This document shows positions 43,891 to 53,138 of a stretch of DNA of 61,530 bases, in pieces. The position numbers and the translations under genes are program-made. How positions within the stretch are numbered: the first letter of the stretch is position 1; each line of letters starts with the position of its first letter. The notes under the pieces were generated by a model. It saw only the letters and a program-made list of their open reading frames with translations. It was not told the origin of the DNA and made no database searches. The stretch covers positions 1 through 61,530 of the forward strand of contig NZ_JACMYP010000019.1 of the NCBI RefSeq assembly GCF_020889705.1. Reading direction: 5' to 3'. This stretch comes from Bradyrhizobium altum. GTDB taxonomy: Bacteria > Pseudomonadota > Alphaproteobacteria > Rhizobiales > Xanthobacteraceae.

Positions 43891-44907
43891 ATGAAACGCG
43901 TATCCCTGGCTGTTCTCCTTGCCGCTGCCGCTGCCTTGTCGGTCCAGTCCGCCTCGGCGCAAACCCTCAAGACGGTCAAGGACCGGGGCCAGCTGTCCTG
44001 CGGCGTCAGCCAGGGCCTGCCTGGCTTTTCATCACCGGACGACAAGGGGAACTGGACCGGGATCGACGTCGACGTGTGCCGGGCCATTGCCGCAGTGGTG
44101 CTCGACGACCCGACCAAGGTCAAGTTCGTGCCGCTGTCGGCCAAGGATCGCTTCACCGCGCTGCAATCCGGCGAGATCGACGTGCTGTCGCGCAACACCA
44201 CCTGGACGGTGTCGCGCGATACCTCGCTCGGCGCCAATTTCACCGGCGTGACCTATTATGACGGACAGGGCTTCATGGTGAAGAAGTCGCTCAAGGTCAA
44301 TTCGGCGCTCGAACTGAACAGCGCTTCGGTCTGCGTGCAGACCGGCACCACGACGGAGCAGAACCTCGCCGACTTCTTCAAGGGCAACAACATGAAGTAC
44401 GAGGTGATCGCGTTCGGCAGCATTGACGAAGCCGTCAAAGCCTATGAATCCGGACGCTGCGACGTCTTCACTGACGACGCGTCCGGGCTCTATGCGAGCC
44501 GTCTGAAGCTCGCGAACCCGGCCGATCACATCGTGCTGCCGGAAATCATTTCCAAGGAGCCGCTGGGGCCGATGGTGCGCCACGGCGACGACCAGTGGTT
44601 CGACATCGTGAAGTGGACGCTGTTTGCGATGATCAATGCCGAGGAGCTCGGCATCACCCAGAAGAATGTCGACACGATGCTCAAATCGGACAAGCCGGAG
44701 ATGAAGCGGGTGCTCGGCACCGACGGCAATCTGGGTGAACAACTCGGCCTGACCAAGGACTGGGTGGTGCGCATCGTCAAGGCGGTCGGCAATTACGGCG
44801 AGACCTTCGAGCGCAATGTCGGCGCCGGCTCGCCGCTCGGCATCGCCCGTGGCGTCAACAATCTCTGGAACAAGGGCGGGATCCAGTACGCGCCGCCGAT
44901 CCGCTGA
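43891..44907 (+). CDS. aapJ: General L-amino-acid ABC transporter, periplasmic binding protein
   Basis: 338 residues. The signal peptide MKRVSLAVLLAAAAALSVQS ends at ASA, before QTLKTVKDRGQLSCGVSQG. Type II fold markers are GIDVDVCRAIAAVVL, RNTTWTVSRD and YESGRCDVFTDDASGL. ATG 43891 is chosen because GAAAGG lies seven bases upstream and the signal starts there. AapJ binds many L-amino acids; in rhizobia this system matters for nitrogen exchange in nodules. It is first of four genes. Confidence 0.95.
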   Translation: MKRVSLAVLLAAAAALSVQSASAQTLKTVKDRGQLSCGVSQGLPGFSSPDDKGNWTGIDVDVCRAIAAVVLDDPTKVKFVPLSAKDRFTALQSGEIDVLSRNTTWTVSRDTSLGANFTGVTYYDGQGFMVKKSLKVNSALELNSASVCVQTGTTTEQNLADFFKGNNMKYEVIAFGSIDEAVKAYESGRCDVFTDDASGLYASRLKLANPADHIVLPEIISKEPLGPMVRHGDDQWFDIVKWTLFAMINAEELGITQKNVDTMLKSDKPEMKRVLGTDGNLGEQLGLTKDWVVRIVKAVGNYGETFERNVGAGSPLGIARGVNNLWNKGGIQYAPPIR

Positions 44908-44931
44908 TCGGTCCGGCCAACGGCTGCCGCG

Positions 44932-46137
44932 ATGAGCATCGCGCCCCGCAAACCGCCGCTGCAATTTGCCCTCAGGCTGAAGCGTGCGCTTGGCGGCAAG
45001 ACCGGCTGGAACGGATTGGCCGCCCAGATTGCCTTCGCTGCGATCCTCGCCTGGATCGCCTATGAGATCGTGGCGAATGCGCGGACGAACCTGGAGACCC
45101 AGCACATTGCGTCGGGCTTCGGCTTCCTCAATTACAATGCGGGCTTTGACGTCAATCAGAGCCTGATCGCCTACAACAACTCCGACACCTACTGGCGGGT
45201 GTTCTTCGTCGGCTTGTTGAACACGATCCTGGTCTCGGTGATCGGCATTGTCTTTGCCACCGTGATCGGCTTCGTCGTTGCGCTGTGCCGGTTGTCGCCG
45301 AACTGGCTGCTGTCGCGGATCGGCGGCATCTATGTCGAGATCGTCAGGAACTTGCCGGTCTTGTTCCAGATCCTGTTCTGGTACCTCGCTGTGCTCGCGG
45401 CGCTGCCGGCGCCGCGGCAGAGCATCTCGATCTTCAGTACGTTCTTCCTCAACAATCGCGGCCTGATCGTGCCGCAGCCGGTCAGCGAACCGGGGCTCTA
45501 TCCGTTCCTCGCCGCGCTCGCGGTCGGCATTGTCGTGGCGCTGGGCTTGCGGCACCACGCGCGGCGTGCCCTGTTCCAGCGCGGGCAGATGATCCGGATC
45601 TGGCCCTATGTGCTGGGTTGCCTGGTCGGACTGCCGCTGGTCTCGATGCTGATGTTCGGTTGGCCGTTGAAGTTCGAGCTGCCGCAGCTGAAAGGCTTCA
45701 ACTTCGCCGGCGGCGCGCGGGTCATCCCCGAATTCGTTGCGCTGACGGTCGCGTTGTCGACCTACACGGCGGCCTTCATTGCCGAGATCGTCCGCGCCGG
45801 CGTCATGTCGGTCCACAAGGGACAGATGGAGGCGGGCTCTTCGCTCGGCCTCAGCCGCGCCGCGACGCTGCGGCTGATCGTGGTGCCGCAGGCGATGCGG
45901 GTCATCGTGCCGCCGCTGACCAGCCAGTACCTCAATCTCACCAAGAATTCGTCGCTGGCAGTGGCGATCGGCTATCCGGATCTGGTCTCGGTGTTCGCCG
46001 GCACCGCGGTAAGCCAGACCGGGCAGGCGATCGAGATCATCGCCATGACGATGGGCGTCTACCTGCTGCTCTCGCTCGCGACGAGCGCGCTGATGAGCGT
46101 CTATGGCTGGCGCATCAACCGGAGCATGGCGGCATGA
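44932..46137 (+). CDS. aapQ: General L-amino-acid ABC transporter permease
   Basis: 401 residues, the typical AapQ size. Membrane-embedded His/Glu/Gln-type permease with the EAA loop [20 protein letters not shown] near the C-terminus and the preceding [17 protein letters not shown] long insertion between early helices (about residues 160-230) is normal for AapQ. The stop overlaps the aapM start (ATGA). Confidence 0.94.
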   Translation: MSIAPRKPPLQFALRLKRALGGKTGWNGLAAQIAFAAILAWIAYEIVANARTNLETQHIASGFGFLNYNAGFDVNQSLIAYNNSDTYWRVFFVGLLNTILVSVIGIVFATVIGFVVALCRLSPNWLLSRIGGIYVEIVRNLPVLFQILFWYLAVLAALPAPRQSISIFSTFFLNNRGLIVPQPVSEPGLYPFLAALAVGIVVALGLRHHARRALFQRGQMIRIWPYVLGCLVGLPLVSMLMFGWPLKFELPQLKGFNFAGGARVIPEFVALTVALSTYTAAFIAEIVRAGVMSVHKGQMEAGSSLGLSRAATLRLIVVPQAMRVIVPPLTSQYLNLTKNSSLAVAIGYPDLVSVFAGTAVSQTGQAIEIIAMTMGVYLLLSLATSALMSVYGWRINRSMAA

Positions 46138-47654
46138 CCGATCTGTCCGCCCCGTCCTTTGTCCGGCAGGATCTGGTCGCAGAGCGTGCGGCGCCGGCCA
46201 AGACCACCGGCTTCATCGGCTTCGTACGAACGCGGCTGCTGAATTCGCCGGGCAACATCCTGCTCACGATCCTCGGGCTATTGCTGGCCTGGTACATCGT
46301 TGTCCCGACGATCAAGTTCCTGCTGGTCGACGCGGTCTGGGCCGGCAAGGATCGCACCGCTTGCCTCGCCGAAAAGGCGGGGCACGAGGTCGGCGCCTGC
46401 TGGCCCTATATTGCGGCCAAGCTGACGCAGCTGATCTATGGCTTCTATCCGGAAGCGCAGCGCTGGCGGGTCAATCTGACCTATGGGCTCGGCGCCGCGT
46501 TGTTGCTGCCGCTGCTAATGCCGCGCCTGCCGGCCAAGGGCATCAACTCCGGCCTGTTTTTCTTCGCGTTTCCGGTGGTGGCGTTCTTCCTGCTGCATGG
46601 CGGCGGCATCGCGGGCTTCGGCGTGAGCTGGACCGCCGGCGTGTTGCAGCTGTTCGAGCAGAGCGTTGGCGGCGCCGGCGATCTGCTGGTCAATCTCAGC
46701 AAGAGCTCGGCGATCGCCCCGCTGCCGTGGGCACTGGGCAAGGTGCTTGTCCTGGTCGGCTTTCTGATCCATTGGCTGATCTTTCCGCTGACCTGGCTGC
46801 GCGACCAGTTGCAGCTCTCGTCGCTGCCGGTCTGGGGCGATTTCCTGGTCACCGCCGTCATCGTCTCCGCCGTGCTGTTTGTGCTCGGAGGCGGCATGCG
46901 GACCGGGCGCAGAGCGCTGGTCGGCAGCCTGCTGACGTTTGCCGGGATAGCCGTTGGCATCAAGCTGATGGGGCTCGATCGCGGCGGCTTTCCCATCGTC
47001 GACACGCGACTGTGGGGCGGCCTCCTGGTGACGCTGGTGATCGCGATCACCGGCATCGTTGCCTCGATGCCGATCGGGATTGCGCTCGCGCTCGGCCGTC
47101 GCTCGAGCATCCCGCTGATCCGGATCTTCTCGATCGCCTTCATCGAATTCTGGCGCGGCGTGCCGCTGATCACGGTGCTGTTCTTCGCGACCTACATGCT
47201 GCCGCTGTTCGTGCCGGGCAATTTCGCCGTCGACGGCCTGTTGCGTGCCCTGATCGGCGTGGCGATCTTTACCGGCGCCTATATGGCCGAGGTGATCAGG
47301 GGCGGGTTAGCCGCGGTGGCGCGCGGGCAGGCGGAAGCCGCATCGGCGCTCGGCCTGTCCTGGTGGAAGACGACGTCGCTGATCGTGCTGCCGCAGGCGC
47401 TGCGCTACGTCATTCCCGGCATCGTCAACAGCTTCATCTCGCTGTTCAAGGATACCTCGCTGGTGTCGATCGTGGCGCTGTTCGATCTATTGGGTTCCCT
47501 GCGGGCATCGTTCTCCGACCCGAACTGGTCGACGCCGACGACGGCCTTTACCGGCTTCGCCTTTGCGGGAATGATCTATTTCGTGTTCTGCTTCGGAATG
47601 TCGCGCTACTCGCTGTTCGTCGAACATCGGCTCAACGCTCACCGCCGCCACTGA
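46134..47654 (+). CDS. aapM: General L-amino-acid ABC transporter permease with extra hydrophobic insertion
   Basis: 506 residues from ATG 46134; the frame is open far upstream inside aapQ, but that is shadow. The EAA loop is [20 protein letters not shown]. The region around residues 160-285 (from [17 protein letters not shown] to KLMGLDRGG) adds roughly 125 residues with about three hydrophobic segments. From memory, AapM of Rhizobium leguminosarum has under 400 residues, so this looks like a lineage insertion. AapQ and AapM form the heterodimeric channel. Confidence 0.92.
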   Translation: MTDLSAPSFVRQDLVAERAAPAKTTGFIGFVRTRLLNSPGNILLTILGLLLAWYIVVPTIKFLLVDAVWAGKDRTACLAEKAGHEVGACWPYIAAKLTQLIYGFYPEAQRWRVNLTYGLGAALLLPLLMPRLPAKGINSGLFFFAFPVVAFFLLHGGGIAGFGVSWTAGVLQLFEQSVGGAGDLLVNLSKSSAIAPLPWALGKVLVLVGFLIHWLIFPLTWLRDQLQLSSLPVWGDFLVTAVIVSAVLFVLGGGMRTGRRALVGSLLTFAGIAVGIKLMGLDRGGFPIVDTRLWGGLLVTLVIAITGIVASMPIGIALALGRRSSIPLIRIFSIAFIEFWRGVPLITVLFFATYMLPLFVPGNFAVDGLLRALIGVAIFTGAYMAEVIRGGLAAVARGQAEAASALGLSWWKTTSLIVLPQALRYVIPGIVNSFISLFKDTSLVSIVALFDLLGSLRASFSDPNWSTPTTAFTGFAFAGMIYFVFCFGMSRYSLFVEHRLNAHRRH

Positions 47655-47665
47655 ACAAGGTCACC

Positions 47666-48406
47666 ATGTCCACAACCCCGATCGTCAACATTTCCACGCT
47701 CAACAAATGGTACGGCGACTTCCACGTGTTGCGCGACATCAACCTTGAGGTCGGCAAGGGCGAGCGTATCGTGATCTGCGGGCCGTCCGGCTCGGGCAAG
47801 TCGACCCTGATCCGCTGCATCAACGCGCTGGAGGAATTCCAGGAGGGCGAGATCGTGGTCGACGGCATCGAGCTCGGCCCGAACCTGCGCCGGGTCGACG
47901 AGGTGCGGCGCGAGGTCGGCATGGTGTTTCAGAGCTTCAACCTGTTCCCGCATCTCACCGTGCTCGACAATTGTACGCTGGCGCCGATCTGGGTACGCAA
48001 TATCCCGAAGAAGGATGCGGAGGCGGCCGCGATGAAGTTCCTCGAGCGGGTCAAGATCCCGCATCAGGCCAACAAGTTTCCCGGCCAGATGTCGGGCGGT
48101 CAGCAGCAGCGCGTCGCGATCGCCCGTGCGCTGACCATGAACCCGAAGGTGATGCTGTTCGACGAGCCGACCTCGGCGCTCGACCCGGAAATGGTCAAGG
48201 AGGTGCTCGACACCATGGTCGATCTCGCTAGGGAGGGCATGACCATGCTGGTCGTAACCCACGAAATGGGCTTTGCCCGCGAAGTCGCCAACCGCGTCGT
48301 GTTCATGGACGCCGGTCAGATCATCGAGTCGAACACGCCGCAGGAATTCTTCGCCAACCCGCAGCATGCGCGGTCGAAGTTGTTCCTGAGCCAGATCTTG
48401 CGGTGA
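47666..48406 (+). CDS. aapP: General L-amino-acid ABC transporter ATPase
   Basis: 246 residues. Walker [10 protein letters not shown] (39-47), signature MSGGQQQR, Walker [13 protein letters not shown] and the switch His in VTHEMGFA are all present. AAGG lies just upstream of ATG 47666. It is the last gene of aapJQMP; a palindromic repeat follows nine bases after the stop. Confidence 0.96.
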   Translation: MSTTPIVNISTLNKWYGDFHVLRDINLEVGKGERIVICGPSGSGKSTLIRCINALEEFQEGEIVVDGIELGPNLRRVDEVRREVGMVFQSFNLFPHLTVLDNCTLAPIWVRNIPKKDAEAAAMKFLERVKIPHQANKFPGQMSGGQQQRVAIARALTMNPKVMLFDEPTSALDPEMVKEVLDTMVDLAREGMTMLVVTHEMGFAREVANRVVFMDAGQIIESNTPQEFFANPQHARSKLFLSQILR

Positions 48407-48414
48407 TTTCCGCT

Positions 48415-48497
48415 GTCACTGCGAGCGGAGCGAAGCAATCCAATCATCCGCATCGGAAGTATGGATTGCTTCGTCGCAATAGCTCCTCGCAATGACG
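48415..48497. repeat. Dispersed palindromic repeat (GCGAAGCAATCC family)
   Basis: The arms GTCACTGCGAGCGGAGCGAA (continuing to 48444) and 48461-48496 (containing ATGGATTGCTTCGTCGCAAT and CTCCTCGCAATGAC) are inverted copies that fold into one long hairpin. This is a common intergenic repeat family in Bradyrhizobium and relatives. It lies between the stops of convergent aapP and cysK and may act as a terminator. Confidence 0.85.
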
Positions 48498-48516
48498 TCT
48501 GTGGGGACGTCGTTCG

Positions 48517-49551
48517 TCAGACGAACGGCAGCTCGATCTTGCTGCGCTTTTCCAGCCATTCCGGGACCGGCAGATTCTTCGAACGCATGAAGGCCGGGTT
48601 GAACAGCTTGGACTGATAGCGGTTGCCGGAGTCGCAGAGAATGGTGACGATGGTCTTGCCGGGACCGAGCTGCTTGGCGAGCTGGATCGCGCCCGCGATG
48701 TTGACGCCGGTCGACCCGCCGAGGCACAGGCCTTCGTGCTCCAGCAGTTCGTAGATGATGGTCACGGCTTCCTCGTCGGAGACCAGGAACGCATCGTCGA
48801 CGTTCGCTGTCTCGATCACCGGTGTCTTGCGTCCGAGGCCTATGCCTTCGGTGATCGAGTCACCCGGCGTCGATTTGACCTGGCCGTTCTTGAACAGCTC
48901 GTACATCGCGAAGCCGTGCGGATCGGCACAGGCGGTGACGATGTCCTTGTTCTTTTCCTTCAAATAGCGGCTGATGCCGGCGAGCGTGCCGCCGGTGCCG
49001 ACCGAGCAGATGAAGCCATCCACCTTGCCGTTGGTCTGCTGCCAGATCTCCGGTCCGGTCGAGTCGTAGTGCGCCTTGGGATTGTCGAGGTTGTTCCACT
49101 GGTCGGCGAACAGCACGCCGTTCGGCTCGGTCTTGCGCAACCGCTCGGCGAGACGCCTGCCGAGATGCTGATAGTTGTTCGGATTGGAGTAGGGCAGCGC
49201 CGGCGCCTCGACGAGTTCGGCCCCGCACAGGCGGAGCATGTCCTTCTTTTCCTGGCTCTGCGTCTCCGGAATGACGATCAGGGTGCGGTAGCCCCGCGCG
49301 CTCGCCACGACCGCAAGTCCGATGCCGGTATTGCCCGCAGTCGATTCGACCACGAGCCCACCGGGCTTCAGATCGCCGCGCTTCTCGGCCTCCAGGATCA
49401 TCCCCTTGCCGGCGCGATCCTTCACGGATTGGCCGGGATTCATGAATTCGGCCTTGCCGAGAATGGTGCAGCCGGTCAGTTCGGATGCGCGTTTCAGCTT
49501 GATGAGGGGGGTGTTGCCGATCGCTTCAATGACGTCTTTGTTGAATGCCAT
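48517..49551 (-). CDS. cysK: Cysteine synthase A-like PLP enzyme
   Basis: Makes cysteine from O-acetylserine and sulphide. It has 344 residues, somewhat longer than enterobacterial CysK. The PLP lysine is in NPGQSVKDRAG, the substrate loop is ESTAGNTGIGL and the phosphate loop is GTGGTLAG. The motif LCDSGNRYQSKLFNPAF marks the CysK/CBS-type end. A cystathionine-beta-synthase-like role cannot be excluded from sequence. ATG 49551 gives the standard N-terminus (IEAIGNTPLIKL); the longer open frame upstream is not homologous-looking. Confidence 0.87.
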   Translation of the reverse strand: MAFNKDVIEAIGNTPLIKLKRASELTGCTILGKAEFMNPGQSVKDRAGKGMILEAEKRGDLKPGGLVVESTAGNTGIGLAVVASARGYRTLIVIPETQSQEKKDMLRLCGAELVEAPALPYSNPNNYQHLGRRLAERLRKTEPNGVLFADQWNNLDNPKAHYDSTGPEIWQQTNGKVDGFICSVGTGGTLAGISRYLKEKNKDIVTACADPHGFAMYELFKNGQVKSTPGDSITEGIGLGRKTPVIETANVDDAFLVSDEEAVTIIYELLEHEGLCLGGSTGVNIAGAIQLAKQLGPGKTIVTILCDSGNRYQSKLFNPAFMRSKNLPVPEWLEKRSKIELPFV

Positions 49552-50140
49552 GTCGGGGAATTTCTTTGCCGGTCTGTGTCTTGCTTGCGGCGAACCTAGT
49601 GTGCTGATCGAAAAAGGGAAGGGCTTTCGCACTGCGGCAAATGGCGGGTTCACCACACCGAACCCGACTGGCGCGCACCACATGGGCATCGCGGAGGAGG
49701 CCGTTTTGCAGCGGGCTGGTCGTCTGGCAGAATCGTTCTGCGGCCGGCGCTTTTGCGTCAGTTGCGCGCGATCGACCAAGTCAAGGCCTGACGAGGCGTC
49801 GCCTGGCGCGGCGAGATCGTTGTCGCTCCGGCGCATGTTGCGGATTCGGAGCAACAGGGCCGAGAAATCCCCATGAAATCTTCGTAAGAAAGATGACTTC
49901 CGGCACCGGTCTGAAGCGCGCGGAAATGCCGTAAAAATAGGGAAAAGTCGGCATTCCGGGTAGCCACGAATCGCTTGCGATGCGACGTCGCACAATCGTG
50001 ACAGGGCTGTCCGCCCTATCGTCCCAAGGGTAGGATGGGACAGCCAGGTTCCATTGGAAGCATTACCCCGTGCACGTCACCCAGACCATTGCTGACTGCG
50101 TCATTCGTCCGCCACGGGCGAAGTCTGGCTTTGGCGGAGA
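49552..50140. other. Intergenic region upstream of the efflux operon and cysK
   Basis: No gene convinces me in these 589 bases. Several short frames exist on both strands but lack ribosome-binding sites or codon bias. The part near the efflux operon holds nested inverted repeats at 50003-50043, annotated separately. Confidence 0.5.
50003..50043. promoter_or_regulatory. Nested inverted repeats upstream of the RND efflux operon
   Basis: AGGGC-TGTCC-GCCCT (50003-50017) is a small perfect hairpin. CTGTCCGCCCTA (50007-50018) faces TAGGATGGGACAG (50031-50043), and GTCCCA (50021-50026) faces TGGGAC (50036-50041). About 100 bases upstream of the first start codon, this is a candidate operator. A TetR gene lies beyond the far end of the operon. 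Binding is unproven. Confidence 0.4.
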
Positions 50141-51637
50141 ATGGGTGTGACCCAGCCCGCGTCCGTGATGGCGCCTGGAGGCCGGGTCGGCCTCGCCGTC
50201 CGCATGCGACGGCTCGCGGGACGATCGCTTGTCGCGCTCGGCCTGGTCGCGGGCTCACCCGGCTGCATTCTGACCCAGGACATCCCCGATCCCGCGCTCG
50301 ACGTGCCGCAGGGCTACAAGGCCGCGCGTCTGGGCCGGCCGGGCGACGCGCTTCCGACGCTCGACTGGTGGCGAGGCTTCCGCTCCAAGGAGCTGACGAA
50401 GCTGATGGAGGAGGCGCAGACCGTCAACCTCGACATCGCCGCCGCCGTGGCGCGCTTCCGGCAGGCCGACGCGCTGGCGCGGCAGGCCGGCGCGGCGCTG
50501 CTGCCGACCGTCAATCTCAACGGGTCTGAAACCTATTCGCGCACCTCCGGCTCCAGCGCCAGCGGTCTGACCAATGGCGGCCGCGAGGTAGTGAACTACA
50601 GCGCCTCGCTGAGCGCGAGCTACCAGCTCGACTTCTGGGGCCAGAATCGCGACGCCGCGCAGGCGGCGGAGGAGACCGCCGTCGCCAACCGGTTCGACCG
50701 CGAGGTGGTGGCGCTGACCACGCTGGCGAGCGTCGCCAACGCCTATTTCACGGTGCTCGCCGCACAGGACCGGCTGCGCACCGCACAGCGCAATATCGCC
50801 AGCGCCGAGCGCATCCTCAATGCGATCCGGGAACGTTTCAAGGCCGGTACCGGCTCCGATCTCGATGTCGCCCAGCAGGAGAGCGTGCTGGCCAACCAGC
50901 GTGCGCTGGTGCCGCCGCTGCGGCAGACGCTCGACCAGAACATCAACGCGCTCGCGGTGCTGGTGTCGCGGCCGCCAGAGAGCGTGCGCCTCGCCGGCGG
51001 CTCGCTCAATTCAGTCGCGATTCCGCGCGTCACGCCGGGCCTGCCGTCCGAATTGCTCACCCAGCGTCCCGATATCCGCAGGCAGGAGGCGCAGCTCGCA
51101 TCCGCCACCGCCAATGTCGGCAGCGCGCGGGCACAGTTCTTCCCGAGCATCCAGCTGACCGGGACGGGCGGCTACCAGAGCCAGGCGCTGGTCTCGCTGT
51201 TCCAGCCGCATGCGGCCTTCTTCAACCTGGTCGGCGGCATGACCCAGCCGATCTTCGATGGCGGCCGGATCCTCGGCAATTTCGAGAACGCGAAGGCGCG
51301 GCAGGATGAGCTGCTGCAGACCTATCGCAAGACGGTCGTGCAGTCGTTCACCGATGTCGACAATGCGCTGGTCGCGATCCGCGAGACCACGCGGCGGCTG
51401 CAGCTGCAGCGCGACGTGCTGTCGTCGTCGCGGCGCGCCTTCGACCTGGCCGAGCAGCAGCTCAAGGCCGGCACCGCCGACATCGTAACTGTGCTAAACA
51501 CGCAGCTGACCCTGTTCCAGGCGGAAGACGCTTATTCCCAGGCCCAGCTGGCCCGGCTATTGGCGATCGTGAGCCTGTATCAGGCCTTGGGGGGCGGCTG
51601 GGAACCGAAGATGGAAAGACCGGTCGATGCTCTTTAA
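50141..51637 (+). CDS. Efflux outer-membrane lipoprotein (OprM/NodT family)
   Basis: TolC-like trimeric exit duct of a tripartite pump, 498 residues. A lipobox GSPGC (Cys42) follows a hydrophobic segment; ATG 50204 would give a shorter signal. Two OEP repeats follow, with ASYQLDFWGQNRDAAQAAEE and GGMTQPIFDGGRILGNFENA as family hallmarks. It is first in the pump operon; the fusion-protein start lies inside its last codons (11-base overlap). Confidence 0.93.
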   Translation: MGVTQPASVMAPGGRVGLAVRMRRLAGRSLVALGLVAGSPGCILTQDIPDPALDVPQGYKAARLGRPGDALPTLDWWRGFRSKELTKLMEEAQTVNLDIAAAVARFRQADALARQAGAALLPTVNLNGSETYSRTSGSSASGLTNGGREVVNYSASLSASYQLDFWGQNRDAAQAAEETAVANRFDREVVALTTLASVANAYFTVLAAQDRLRTAQRNIASAERILNAIRERFKAGTGSDLDVAQQESVLANQRALVPPLRQTLDQNINALAVLVSRPPESVRLAGGSLNSVAIPRVTPGLPSELLTQRPDIRRQEAQLASATANVGSARAQFFPSIQLTGTGGYQSQALVSLFQPHAAFFNLVGGMTQPIFDGGRILGNFENAKARQDELLQTYRKTVVQSFTDVDNALVAIRETTRRLQLQRDVLSSSRRAFDLAEQQLKAGTADIVTVLNTQLTLFQAEDAYSQAQLARLLAIVSLYQALGGGWEPKMERPVDAL

Positions 51638-53090
51638 GCCCGACTCGAGGGACGACGAGAAAAGCTCAGCCCCACGCAAGCGGAGCCTGGTCTCGCGCCT
51701 GCTTGGACGCATGGTGTCGCTGCTCATCACACTCGTGATCCTCGGCGGGCTCGGCTATCTCGGTTGGCTTGCTTTCCAGCCTAAACAAAATGGAGGCGGC
51801 GGGCGCGGCGCGGGCGCGCGGCCCGATCTGCCGGTGCCGGTGCTCGCGGCCACGCCGCAGGTGCGGGACGTGCCGGTCTATCTCGATGGCGTCGGCTCGG
51901 TGAAGGCGCTCAACACCGTCACGGTGCGCTCGCAGGTCGATGGCAAGCTGCTCAAGGTGAACTTCGTCGAGGGCCAGGACGTCAAGAAGGACGACGTGCT
52001 CGGCGAGATCGATCCTGCGATCTATCAGGCGCAGTACGACCAGGCCGTCGCCAAGAAGGCGCAGGACGTCGCGCTGCTCACCAACCAGAAGCTCGACCTT
52101 ACCCGCTATGAGCAGCTGGCCGCCAGCAATGCCGGCTCCAAGCAGCAGGCTGACACGCAGCGTGCGCTGGTGGCGCAGCAGGAGGCGCTGATCAAGGCCG
52201 ACCAGGCCGCGATCGACAATACGGGCGCGACCCTGGGCTACACCAAGATCGTCGCGCCGATCTCCGGCCGCGCCGGCCTGCGCCAGGTCGACCAGGGCAA
52301 CATCATCCACGCCTCCGACACCACCGGGCTCGTGATCCTGACCCAGCTGCAACCGATCGCGGTGTGGTTCAGCCTGCCGCAGCAGCAGATCATGCGAGTC
52401 AACGCCGCGGCGGCGAAGGGCCAGCTTGCGATCGATGTGTTCGGCAATGACGGCGTCACCGTGATCGATACCGGCAAGCTGACCGGCATCGATAACCAGG
52501 TCGATCCGACCACCGGCACGCTGAAGCTGAAGGCCGAACTGCCGAATGCCAGCTACCAGCTCTGGCCCGGCCAGTTCGTCAATGTCCGGCTCAAGGTCGA
52601 GACCTTGCCGCAGGCGATCGTGGTGCCGACCTCGGCGGTGCAGCGCGGTCCCGCCGGCACGTTCAGTTACGTCATCGGCGAGGACAGCACTGTCACCGCC
52701 AAGCCGGTTACGGTCACGCAGCAGAACGAGCATGAAGCCGTCATCGCCAGCGGCCTGACCACGTCGGACCGCGTCGTGACGACGGGCTTTGCCAATCTCG
52801 CGGATGGCTCCAAGGTCGTGGTCGGCAAGGACGACGGGCCGCCGGCCGCCGATCTTGCGCCGCGCAAGCGCGGCCGTACTCCGGACGGCAAGCGCGGGGC
52901 GCAAGGCGAGGGCCAGAGCAAGGATCAGGGCAAGGATCAGGGCAAGGACGCCAAGCAGGACGGGCAGGGCGGCGAGCATCGCGGCCGGCGCGACCACAGC
53001 GAGGGCGATCCGAAGGGGCAGACCGGACCGGCGCCCGCGCCGGCGGCAGGGGGCGAACAGTCGGGCGGCGCGCCGAAGGCGCAGCCATGA
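51627..53090 (+). CDS. RND efflux membrane fusion protein (MdtA-like)
   Basis: Periplasmic adaptor, 487 residues, anchored by an N-terminal helix (SLLITLVILGGLGYLGWLAF) rather than a cleaved signal. Lipoyl/hairpin and beta-barrel domains include VRSQVDGKLLKVNFVEGQDV and GYTKIVAPISGRAGLRQVDQ. The last 80 residues are a low-complexity charged tail with direct repeats (KDQGKDQGKDAKQDGQGG), encoded by near-identical 12-base units. The two downstream permeases suggest an MdtABC-type pump. Confidence 0.92.
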   Translation: MLFKPDSRDDEKSSAPRKRSLVSRLLGRMVSLLITLVILGGLGYLGWLAFQPKQNGGGGRGAGARPDLPVPVLAATPQVRDVPVYLDGVGSVKALNTVTVRSQVDGKLLKVNFVEGQDVKKDDVLGEIDPAIYQAQYDQAVAKKAQDVALLTNQKLDLTRYEQLAASNAGSKQQADTQRALVAQQEALIKADQAAIDNTGATLGYTKIVAPISGRAGLRQVDQGNIIHASDTTGLVILTQLQPIAVWFSLPQQQIMRVNAAAAKGQLAIDVFGNDGVTVIDTGKLTGIDNQVDPTTGTLKLKAELPNASYQLWPGQFVNVRLKVETLPQAIVVPTSAVQRGPAGTFSYVIGEDSTVTAKPVTVTQQNEHEAVIASGLTTSDRVVTTGFANLADGSKVVVGKDDGPPAADLAPRKRGRTPDGKRGAQGEGQSKDQGKDQGKDAKQDGQGGEHRGRRDHSEGDPKGQTGPAPAPAAGGEQSGGAPKAQP

Positions 53091-53138
53091 CCGACATCCT
53101 GACCTCGTAATGTCCGACCTAACAGCGAGCACGCAACC

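Noticed and set aside
45285..46133. Extended upstream start for aapM inside aapQ
   Set aside because: The extension is out-of-frame shadow of aapQ; ATG 46134 gives the normal ATGA coupling.
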